The translations under genes were made by a program, and so were the position numbers. A DNA stretch of 20,042 bases, from contig NZ_LGEC01000099.1 of assembly GCF_001279585.1 (NCBI RefSeq), positions 1-20,042 of the forward strand, written 5' to 3'. How positions within the stretch are numbered: the first letter of the stretch is position 1; each line of letters starts with the position of its first letter. This DNA comes from Nocardiopsis sp. NRRL B-16309. GTDB lineage: Bacteria > Actinomycetota > Actinomycetes > Streptosporangiales > Streptosporangiaceae. Below are positions 6,575-12,752 of this stretch, one piece after another. Under the pieces are notes generated by a model, which worked only from the letters and a program-made list of their open reading frames with translations, ran no database searches and was not told the origin of the DNA.

Positions 6575-7129
6575 TCAGGCGGCGGCCCGGGCCGGCGCCG
6601 GGGTTCGGGCAGGGCGCACGTACACGCCGCCGCCGGGGTGGTCGGGGCAGTCGGGCAGGGCCCGGGCGGCATCAGCGCGGCCGTGGACACCGAGGTCGCC
6701 CAGGACCGCGTACTGGGACTGGGCCAGCTCGTCGCGCAGCAGGGCGCTGCCGAGGCCGCTGTGGGTCAGGGTGGGGGTGGCGGCGACCAGGGCGATCCCC
6801 CGGCCGGGCCCGCGCTCGGCCAGGCGCTCCCAGTCGGCGAGGCGGTCTTCGACCGCGTGGTGGGCATGGTCGACCAGGAGCAGGGTGGGCACGGGGTGCG
6901 AGCGCGCGAGCGCGGCGTCCACCACCTGGCCGGGGTGCTCGCTCGCCCAGTCGCACGCCTGGGCCATGACCGGGTCCAGGGCCAGCGGGTCGGCGTGCCA
7001 GGTGCGCATCCCAGCGGCGGTGGCGGCGCGGGCGATGCGGGCGAGCAGGGTCGTGGTGCCGGATTCGTACGGCGCGAGGATCAGCCCGTGGGCCGGGCGG
7101 CCGTCGCGCTGGACCTGCCAGTGCTGCAT
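6575..7129 (-). CDS. Small P-loop ATPase-like protein with degenerate Walker A
   Basis: The chosen start is ATG 7129-7127 (MQHWQVQRDGRPAHGLILAP), preceded by GGGAGC. The frame opens further to 7219, but that part covers an intergenic hairpin and is low-complexity. The product is 184 aa. Residues 19-27, APYESGTTT, sit where a Walker A motif should be, but the essential Lys is Thr. TLLLVDHA (about 82-89) looks like Walker B and VAATPT (about 115-120) like a sensor strand. The fold resembles the FtsK/TraB-type motor domain in miniature. It probably cannot hydrolyse ATP in the normal way and may be a regulator or partner of the TraB motor. The name is tentative. Confidence 0.78.
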   Translation of the reverse strand: MQHWQVQRDGRPAHGLILAPYESGTTTLLARIARAATAAGMRTWHADPLALDPVMAQACDWASEHPGQVVDAALARSHPVPTLLLVDHAHHAVEDRLADWERLAERGPGRGIALVAATPTLTHSGLGSALLRDELAQSQYAVLGDLGVHGRADAARALPDCPDHPGGGVYVRPARTPAPARAAA

Positions 7130-7162
7130 GGTGCTCCCGGTGGTGGTCGGGATGGGACCGGG

Positions 7163-7190
7163 GCCGCCCCGGGTGGAGCTCCGGGGCGGC
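7163..7190 (-). terminator. 10-bp perfect hairpin, terminator/attenuator-like
   Basis: GCCGCCCCGG (7163-7172), 8-base loop, CCGGGGCGGC (7181-7190). It lies between the stop at 7223 and the ATG at 7129. Confidence 0.68.
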
Positions 7191-7222
7191 GGGGTCAGTG
7201 GTGCTCGCGGACGCAGCAAGGG

Positions 7223-7351
7223 TCAGCGGTGGTTGTTGTGCGGGTAGCTGGCGTCCGGGCTGGCGGGGTTGAACCACTCCCCGCAGTGGTCGCACTGGAC
7301 GTCGGCGACGACGGGGGACAGGCGGGTCCAGCGGCGGATGACGGAGCGCAT
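7223..7351 (-). CDS. 42-aa mini-protein with CxxC knuckle
   Basis: ATG 7351-7349 has GAGAGG upstream; the stop TGA is at 7225-7223. The product opens MRSVIRRWTRLSPVVADVQ, then CDHCGEWFNP, and ends YPHNNHR. The CxxC followed by His-rich residues suggests a single zinc knuckle, possibly completed by partners. All codons end in G or C except one or two, which supports coding. It is flanked by intergenic hairpins on both sides, as other genes of this operon are. Function unknown. Confidence 0.7.
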   Translation of the reverse strand: MRSVIRRWTRLSPVVADVQCDHCGEWFNPASPDASYPHNNHR

Positions 7352-7388
7352 AGGATCAAGACCTCTCTTGGTTTCGCGATCGGGAGAG

Positions 7389-7426
7389 ACGGCCCCACCC
7401 CGCTTCCAGGCATCGGGTGGGGCCGT
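7389..7426 (-). terminator. 12-bp perfect hairpin, possibly bidirectional terminator
   Basis: ACGGCCCCACCC (7389-7400) pairs with GGGTGGGGCCGT (7415-7426). The plus side is followed by TTTG. The loop holds TCCAGGCAT (7405-7413). It lies between the stop at 7494 and the start at 7351. Confidence 0.72.
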
Positions 7427-7493
7427 TTTGTGTTGCGGACCGGGTGGCCCCTCCGCTCACCGATCCCGTGCGCGGGGTCGGTGGGCAGAGCGA

Positions 7494-7694
7494 TCACCCG
7501 GGGAAGAAGAGGTTCGCGATGAGCATCCCGAGGACCACTCCGGGCACCCCGCCGATGAGGGGCCAGAGGCCGGCGGGCGGCTCGTCGAGGCCCTCGCTTT
7601 CGAGGAAATCGGCCACGTACACGGCCACCAGGACCGCGAGCGTGACCCCACCGGCGCCGATGGTGCGCGGCCAGTCGATATCCACAATGATCAC
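7494..7694 (-). CDS. Small two-helix membrane protein (Spd-like position)
   Basis: The likely start is GTG 7694-7692 (VIIVDIDWPR), or the GTG three codons later at 7685, which is better spaced from AGAGAG. The product is about 66 aa with two hydrophobic segments, GGVTLAVLVAVYVADFL and WPLIGGVPGVVLGMLIANLFF. An acidic loop between them reads ESEGLDE. Small membrane proteins of this size next to tra genes are typical of the spread (spd) functions of Streptomyces plasmids. That role is inferred from position only. The region upstream is the repeat array at 7729-7944. Confidence 0.75.
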   Translation of the reverse strand: MIIVDIDWPRTIGAGGVTLAVLVAVYVADFLESEGLDEPPAGLWPLIGGVPGVVLGMLIANLFFPG

Positions 7695-7728
7695 TCTCTG
7701 TAGATCATGGGCGAGTGGTGTGCGGGCG

Positions 7729-7944
7729 TGTCCCAAGGTGGGACGCACCCTGCCCCCGACCCGCGTGAAGGCGCGTTGGAGGCGCCCGGCGGGGGTGGGA
7801 CTCTGGTGCGTCCCACCCTGGGACGCCCTGTTCAGTAGGCGTCCCAGCGCCTGGGACGGTGCTGGGTCACCCCTGGGGCGTCCCAGGGGTGACCCAGGGC
7901 TGGGACGGTGGCGTGTCCCAGGCCCGTGACCCCGGGACGGTCAC
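7729..7944. repeat. GGGACG/CGTCCC inverted-repeat array, candidate clt locus
   Basis: Eleven GGGAC/GTCCC cores occur in about 215 bases, mostly as TGGGACG or CGTCCCA. Symmetric pairs include 7729-7745 (TGTCCCA-AGG-TGGGACG), 7809-7825 (CGTCCCA-CCC-TGGGACG) and 7840-7858 (CGTCCCAG-CGC-CTGGGACG). A 16-bp perfect inverted repeat (CTGGGTCACCCCTGGG, 7862-7877, and 7882-7897) follows, then GTGACC/GGTCAC (7926-7944) over the traB stop. In Streptomyces plasmids the cis-acting transfer locus is a set of short repeats close to traB, bound by the TraB C-terminal helix-turn-helix. Regulatory operators or a replication iteron cluster are alternatives. Confidence 0.75.
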
Positions 7945-10130
7945 AGAGCGTCGCGAACTTCCTCCGGTACCTGGATGTCGCCCAGCTCGATCTCGGCCGC
8001 GACGCGGTCCAGTTCCGTGCGCCGGTAGCCGCGGAGCTTGGGCGACTCGCTGCCCGGGTGCATCCTGAATGTGGTCGCGTCCGGGGTGAGCCCGATCATC
8101 GCGAGCAGCTCCCGGATCCGCTCGCCCGGCATCTTCGTGGTCGCTTCCAGGACGCGGGTGTGGACACCCTTGTCGGTGGCCTGCTCGATCGCCACCGCCA
8201 GGAGCCGGGGCACCTCTCCTCCAGGGGTCAGCCCCTGCAGGCCGCGCACGATCTCGGCGAACCCGTCGTCGGACTCGCGGGCCTGCTTCTGGCGGCGGTT
8301 GCGGTCCTCCAGCTCCTTGCGCTTGGCTCGGGCGCGCTCGACGGCGCCGCCCAGGTCGAGGTCCGCCAGCGTCGGCCGCGCCGTGCCCGGCTTGTCTCCG
8401 GCCTCCGGACCCGGGGCTGTGACGGCCTGCTTCGTCGGGGCGGCCGGGGGCTTGGTGCCCAGCCACCCGGCCGCGTGCGCCCGATCCCACCTGCGCAGGT
8501 AGGCGTCCCGGCCAGCGTTGATGGTCACCTCGTCCATGACCGGGCGCCGCTCGTCGGTCTCGATCGCGGCCTTCTGGGAGTCGTCCGGCTTGACCAGCAG
8601 GCCCTTGAAGATCCGGGGCTGATCGGACGTGGTGGGCTGGACCAGCCCGTACCCGGCCTCCGGCATCTCCCCTGCCTTGGGCAGGCCACGCGAGTACCCG
8701 TACATGTGCTGCAACTCGGAGTCGTCGTTGACCCTCATCGCCGTGCGCACCCCGGCCTGTGCCATCAGTGGCTTGGGGAGCTGTTCACCACCCTGGGAGA
8801 CCGCCCGCAGGGCGCAGGTGACCTGCCGGATCGACACACCGCGGGACCGGTTGGACAGCTCGACCATCTTGTTCTTGATCTCGCGGGGCAGGTCGGCCGT
8901 CTCATCCGAGACGAAGGTGATGTGCGGCACCGCGGACGAGCTGGGGACCTTGTCGTCGTTGGCCGAGGCCATCAGCTCCGCGTAGCCCGAGGACCGGGCC
9001 GGGATCGCGGCCAGCAGGAAGTCCAACAACATGTGGGCTTCCTTCGGCGTGGTGGCCACCCAGTCGATCGCCGGCTTGGCGGTCTTGCCCTCCAGCCACG
9101 GGCGAAGGAACGGCAAAAACGCCTTGCCTCCGTTGAAATCCACGCCCATGACCAGGGTGTCGGTGCAGCGCAGGAGCTGGCGGATGATCAGCGACAGGTG
9201 CGCGCTCTTGCCCGAGCCGACCGCACCGATCAGCGCCATCGAGGACCACTTCAGGTTCAGCTTCACGAAGCTGCCGTCGCGGTACATGCCGACCGGCAGC
9301 GGGTCGTAGATCGACAGGGCGGAGAAGTCCTCCCCGGCCGGGATGTCGTCGGCCAGGGCGTCCAGGGTGCTGACCAGCAGCAGGACCCGGCGTCGGGACC
9401 CGTGGGAGGTGACCTCGATGCCGCAGGAGTCGGGCAGGTCGGCGTCGGCGGCGAGTTCCTCGGCCCGCTGGCGGATGGTCTTCCAGGAGCTGGAGCCCTG
9501 GGGCAGTTCCAGCACGATCGACATGCCGGTCTGCCTCTTCTCCTCCGGCGTCTCGGGGTCGGGCATCATCCACTCGGCGATGTCGGTGACCCGCACTCCG
9601 GGCCGGGCGATCTTGCAGATGCGGTTGATGCGCGCCTCCCACTCCCCGGCCAGGCCCGCCCGCCGCTTCATGCGTTCCTCAGCCGTGTGGCGGTCCTCGG
9701 CGGCTATCTCGAACGACTTGCTCGCGGGGGCCAGGACGGCGGCGGCGAGGGTGCCCACCCCCAGCGCCGCCATCGTGGACACCTCCCAGGGGCCGCCGGA
9801 GGCCAGCGCCCAGGAGCACCAGCCGGTGTAGCCGATCCAGCGGGCGCTGCGGTACAGGCGCGAGACCCACGGGCTCCCGGCCCCGGCGGCGCGGGTGAAC
9901 GCCGCGGTGGCGCCGACCGCGCCGGCCGCGAGCGGCCAGGCGGGGGCCAGGGCGACCTCGGGCAGCGATCCGAACGAGGCGACCGCCATCGCGGCGGAGG
10001 CGGCGTTGAACGCCCCCAGGAACGGGCCCTGCTGGTGGCTCCAGCGGCGCTTGCGTTCCTCGATCTCGGCTTTGGTGGGGCGCTTCCTCTTCTTCGTCTT
10101 CGTGGTGGTCTTGGCGGTCGCGGCGACCAT
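7941..10130 (-). CDS. traB: TraB-type FtsK/SpoIIIE-like conjugal DNA translocase
   Basis: The chosen start is ATG 10130-10128 (MVAATAKTTT), eight bases after AAGGAG, giving 729 aa. A very basic tail comes first. Hydrophobic segments follow between about residues 40 and 135 (AASAAMAVASFG, LAPAWPLAAGAVGATAAF, GTLAAAVLAPA) and would anchor it in the membrane. The motor domain shows Walker A GAVGSGKSA (302-310), the FtsK-like VMGVDFNGGKAF (327-338), Walker B ITFVSDE (404-410) and QVTCALRAVSQGG (436-448). A charged linker leads to a C-terminal domain like a winged helix (GEVPRLLAVAIEQATDKG, then MPGERIRELLAMIGL) resembling the DNA-recognition end of FtsK and TraB. Single-protein pumps of this type move double-stranded DNA between mycelia in actinomycetes. 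The repeat array beyond its 3' end is the likely recognition site. Confidence 0.93.
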   Translation of the reverse strand: MVAATAKTTTKTKKRKRPTKAEIEERKRRWSHQQGPFLGAFNAASAAMAVASFGSLPEVALAPAWPLAAGAVGATAAFTRAAGAGSPWVSRLYRSARWIGYTGWCSWALASGGPWEVSTMAALGVGTLAAAVLAPASKSFEIAAEDRHTAEERMKRRAGLAGEWEARINRICKIARPGVRVTDIAEWMMPDPETPEEKRQTGMSIVLELPQGSSSWKTIRQRAEELAADADLPDSCGIEVTSHGSRRRVLLLVSTLDALADDIPAGEDFSALSIYDPLPVGMYRDGSFVKLNLKWSSMALIGAVGSGKSAHLSLIIRQLLRCTDTLVMGVDFNGGKAFLPFLRPWLEGKTAKPAIDWVATTPKEAHMLLDFLLAAIPARSSGYAELMASANDDKVPSSSAVPHITFVSDETADLPREIKNKMVELSNRSRGVSIRQVTCALRAVSQGGEQLPKPLMAQAGVRTAMRVNDDSELQHMYGYSRGLPKAGEMPEAGYGLVQPTTSDQPRIFKGLLVKPDDSQKAAIETDERRPVMDEVTINAGRDAYLRRWDRAHAAGWLGTKPPAAPTKQAVTAPGPEAGDKPGTARPTLADLDLGGAVERARAKRKELEDRNRRQKQARESDDGFAEIVRGLQGLTPGGEVPRLLAVAIEQATDKGVHTRVLEATTKMPGERIRELLAMIGLTPDATTFRMHPGSESPKLRGYRRTELDRVAAEIELGDIQVPEEVRDAL

Positions 10131-10162
10131 GGTCTGCTCCTTCACCGGGGGCGGCAACGACG

Positions 10163-10191
10163 CGGGGCGGGACCGTGCTGGTCCCGCCCCG
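10163..10191 (-). terminator. 12-bp perfect hairpin with 5-base loop
   Basis: CGGGGCGGGACC (10163-10174), loop GTGCT, GGTCCCGCCCCG (10180-10191). It lies between the stop at 10221 and the traB ATG, so it could attenuate traB expression. Confidence 0.74.
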
Positions 10192-10220
10192 GGAAGTGGT
10201 CTGTACTGCGCAAAAGGTGG

Positions 10221-11924
10221 TCAGTCCTGCTGGGAGACGTCCCACTTTTGCTCGTTGTTGCGCGGGTTCTCCAAGCGGTCCAGCTCCACCTCGTGGGCGG
10301 CCCGGAACAGCCCGGGAAGCTCCTCGGCGACCTCGGACGCGCCGCGGGCGGCGTCCTCGATCGTGCCGAAGAACTCCAGCACCGAGCCGTCGAGCGGCTG
10401 CTCGTCCTCGGCGGTGGTCGCCATGTTCTTGACCCCGTCCGCGATCGCGGCCAGGGTCGGGCCCAGCTCCTTCAGGCCCTGCTCGTAGGCGAGCATGCCG
10501 ACGGCGGACCCGCCGAGTGCGGCCAGGGCGTCCTGGATCTCCTGCGCTGCGTCACGGACGCGCTGAACCTCGGGTGCCAATGGGGTCTCCTTCTCTTCTC
10601 CAGTGGTCAGGGCGAAGATCGTGCGCCCTGCCATGACGAACGGACCGTCGCCCGGTACGGGGGCGGCGGTGCCGATGATGCGCCCCACCAGCGGCGGGCG
10701 GGGCGTGGACTTCTTGCCGCCGGCGCCCAGGGCGCCGATCGCGGCGGCGGCGATACCGAGCTGCCAGCCGCGCATGGGCCCGTAGCGGGGGTCGCGGGCC
10801 CGGCCGAGCAGGGACGCCCACAGGCCCCCGAACCAGTCCCACAGGCCCCGCCTCCACCCGCGCATCCGCAGCACCCACTTGCGTTTACGCAGGTAGGAGG
10901 ACAGGCGCTTGGTGTGGGAGCGGATCCGAGTGCGGCCCCTGGACCAGCCCCGGCGGGTGATGGCGCGGGCCCGACGCATCCTCGGGTGGGTCCAACCGGC
11001 GCGCAGGCCGCGACGCAACCTGCCCCGGGAGGCCCCGGTCCTACTGCGACCGGTCGCGGGGTCGATGATCGACGTCGACCGGCCACGCCCCCGGCGGCGG
11101 CTGGATCGGGCGGCGCTGCCCGCTCCCGGGCCGAACAGGCCCCCGCCCCGGCCGCTCCGACCGCGTCCGCCGCCGGAGCGGCCCCGGTAGGCCCCGCCTC
11201 CGCCGAGCAGCCCGCCGCCACCGCCCCGAGAGGTACCCGAACCACGCCGTCCGGAACCGCGCCGACCTGCGGAGGAGGACCCTCCGCCAAGCAGGCTCCC
11301 GCCGCCGGAGGAGCGGGAACCGCCGCGCCCGGCCGGGGAAGAACCCCGCCCGAGCCCGCCAGCTCCCCGCCCGGCCCCGGAGCGGGAAGCGCCCGCCAGG
11401 CCGCCAGCGGCGGACCGGTGACGGCCCCCCGCTGCGCCCAGACCGGCTCCCGCACGCGATCCGGCACCAGCCCCGCGGCCGGCGCCCCGGGCGGTGCGGC
11501 CGCTCAGCCCGCCGCCACCGGATCCGAGGAACCGGCCGCCACGGCCTGCCCCGGCGGCGCCCCGACCGGAGCGCGCGGCCCCGGCCCGGGAACCGGCGGC
11601 CCCGGCGCGGGTGGCGCGGGCTCGGCTCACCCCGTAGGCGACCCCGGCCACGGTCGCGATCCCCGCGGCCGCCACCAGCCCGGCCGCGCCCGTGGCGGCG
11701 TAGATCCCGGATCCGGCGGTGGCCAGCGTGGATGCGCCGGTCTCCAGCAGCGGGGGCAGCGGCGGCGGACCCTCGCCGGTCTCGTCCTGGTCGTCGTTCT
11801 GTCCGCCGCCGGTCTCGGGAGCACCGGGAGTGCTCTCGGTCTCCGGGAGCGGGGTCGGTTCGGGGATCTCGGTCTCGTCCGCGCCCGGCGGCGCGTCCGT
11901 CTCGTCGTGGGTGTCAGTGTGCAT
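10221..11924 (-). CDS. Arg/Gly/Ser-rich membrane-associated transfer protein
   Basis: This is a 567-aa protein from ATG 11924-11922. Residues 1-60 are acidic and Pro-rich. About 65-100 (STLATAGSGIYAATGA, LVAAAGIATVAGVAYGV) are hydrophobic. About 101-345 are Arg/Gly/Ser low-complexity sequence with RGG-like runs, strongly positive and likely to bind nucleic acid. A basic, Trp-rich stretch (about 346-372), a second hydrophobic segment (WQLGIAAAAIGALGAG, about 387-402) and a helical C-terminus (about 450-567, ending EKWDVSQQD except for its first residue) complete it. The C-terminal block resembles partner proteins beside tra genes in Streptomyces elements. SpdB2, a membrane and DNA-binding spread protein, is a reasonable functional analogue, but homology is not shown. 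It lies directly upstream of traB in the operon. Confidence 0.85.
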   Translation of the reverse strand: MHTDTHDETDAPPGADETEIPEPTPLPETESTPGAPETGGGQNDDQDETGEGPPPLPPLLETGASTLATAGSGIYAATGAAGLVAAAGIATVAGVAYGVSRARATRAGAAGSRAGAARSGRGAAGAGRGGRFLGSGGGGLSGRTARGAGRGAGAGSRAGAGLGAAGGRHRSAAGGLAGASRSGAGRGAGGLGRGSSPAGRGGSRSSGGGSLLGGGSSSAGRRGSGRRGSGTSRGGGGGLLGGGGAYRGRSGGGRGRSGRGGGLFGPGAGSAARSSRRRGRGRSTSIIDPATGRSRTGASRGRLRRGLRAGWTHPRMRRARAITRRGWSRGRTRIRSHTKRLSSYLRKRKWVLRMRGWRRGLWDWFGGLWASLLGRARDPRYGPMRGWQLGIAAAAIGALGAGGKKSTPRPPLVGRIIGTAAPVPGDGPFVMAGRTIFALTTGEEKETPLAPEVQRVRDAAQEIQDALAALGGSAVGMLAYEQGLKELGPTLAAIADGVKNMATTAEDEQPLDGSVLEFFGTIEDAARGASEVAEELPGLFRAAHEVELDRLENPRNNEQKWDVSQQD

Positions 11925-11940
11925 CGGTGATCACTCCAGG

Positions 11941-12129
11941 TCAGAGCAGGGTGTCGATGGCCGGGGTGAGTGAGGTCGCGAAACGGCCCATCGCGTCGGC
12001 GCCCTCACCGATCAGGCCGACCGCGCCGACGATCAACCCGGCCACGGACTCCGGAGCCCTGAAAAACCACAGGACGACGATGAGGACGACGCAGATGGGG
12101 ATGAGGCGGGCGAAGAAGCCACGGATCAT
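11941..12129 (-). CDS. Small membrane protein, 62 aa
   Basis: ATG 12129-12127 has AAGGGAA upstream. The product starts MIRGFFARLIPICVVLIVVL, a clear membrane helix, followed by a milder hydrophobic stretch (VAGLIVGAVGLIGEGADAMG). It ends just before the Arg/Gly-rich protein's start, so both are probably co-translated. Its size and place match Spd-type accessory membrane proteins. Confidence 0.82.
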   Translation of the reverse strand: MIRGFFARLIPICVVLIVVLWFFRAPESVAGLIVGAVGLIGEGADAMGRFATSLTPAIDTLL

Positions 12130-12159
12130 GACAGATTCCCTTCGGGGTGAGGTGTAGGG

Positions 12160-12555
12160 CTAGGCGGCCAGCCGCACGTCAGCGGCGCATCCGGTGCCCG
12201 GCGGGCACACGCGGCCGATGCTCGTGGGCAGGCAGTACGGGTGGATCTCGCCGCACTCGCGGCAGGTGCAACGCGCGATGTAGGCGCGGGCCAGGGACCG
12301 CTCCTTGGCCGGGGTGAGTGGCTGTTTGGGCGCGGCCAGGTGGACGTAGTACAGCCAGGCGTTGCGCACTCCGTCCTTGGAGCCGCCGCACCGGGATCGC
12401 CACATGAGCTGGGCCACCGGGTGCTGTCCGCCCAGGCCAAGGCCCAGGTCCAGGAGCTGGGCCCTGGTCATCAGCCCGCGCGGGGCGAGGTTGCGGGGGT
12501 AGGTCGGTAGTCCGTGGCGCTTCCCTTCGGGGTCGAAGAAATCGTCGTGGGCCAC
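12160..12555 (-). CDS. Cys-containing 'VAQLMWRSR' element protein
   Basis: The start is GTG 12555-12553, preceded by AAAGGAGACCG. The frame extends to 12606, but that part has no ribosome binding site. The 131-aa product has RGLMTRAQLLDLGLGLGG, then HPVAQLMWRSR and WLYYVHLAAPKQPLTPAKE. The C-terminal part carries CTCRECGEIHPYCLP, VCPPGTGC and so a probable zinc-binding cluster. I recognise this protein type from Streptomyces plasmids and integrative elements, where it is encoded next to transfer genes. It is often annotated by its RRQ-like motif or as hypothetical. The middle 'MTPAKE..ALRRA' helix and Cys cluster suggest DNA or RNA binding, but this is not shown. Confidence 0.85.
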   Translation of the reverse strand: MAHDDFFDPEGKRHGLPTYPRNLAPRGLMTRAQLLDLGLGLGGQHPVAQLMWRSRCGGSKDGVRNAWLYYVHLAAPKQPLTPAKERSLARAYIARCTCRECGEIHPYCLPTSIGRVCPPGTGCAADVRLAA

Positions 12556-12656
12556 CGGTCTCCTTTCGCGGTGGGTTATCGGTGCAGGTGGCAGGCGGGC
12601 TCTCACGCGCGGACACTGAAGGTCTCGCGGTACGGGCCGCGCCGGACGCCGGAGTA

Positions 12657-12700
12657 GTGCGCACGCCCGCCCCGGCTAGAGCTGGGGAGGGCGTGCGCAC
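12657..12700 (-). terminator. Very long intergenic hairpin
   Basis: GTGCGCACGCCC (12657-12668) pairs perfectly with GGGCGTGCGCAC (12689-12700). After one mismatch the stem continues CCCCGGCT/AGCTGGGG with one G-T pair and a 2-base loop. It lies between the stop at 12753 and the start at 12555, and is the strongest hairpin in the window. Confidence 0.78.
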
Positions 12701-12752
12701 CCGCCGGAGCGGGGCGCCGACCCCCGCGCGGGGGCGGGGGCCGGGTGGTGGG

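Noticed and set aside
7130..7219. Upstream extension of the P-loop protein by 30 residues
   Set aside because: It covers a perfect intergenic hairpin and gives Pro/Arg-rich sequence; the later ATG has the better context.
7729..7944. CRISPR array reading of the GGGACG repeats
   Set aside because: The units are only 7 bases, alternate in direction and have uneven short gaps, so it is not repeat-spacer structure.
7908..11930. A 1340-codon plus-strand open frame opposite traB and its neighbour
   Set aside because: It is the shadow of GC-biased genes on the other strand, and of the Arg/Gly-rich region, with no ribosome binding site or recognisable domain.
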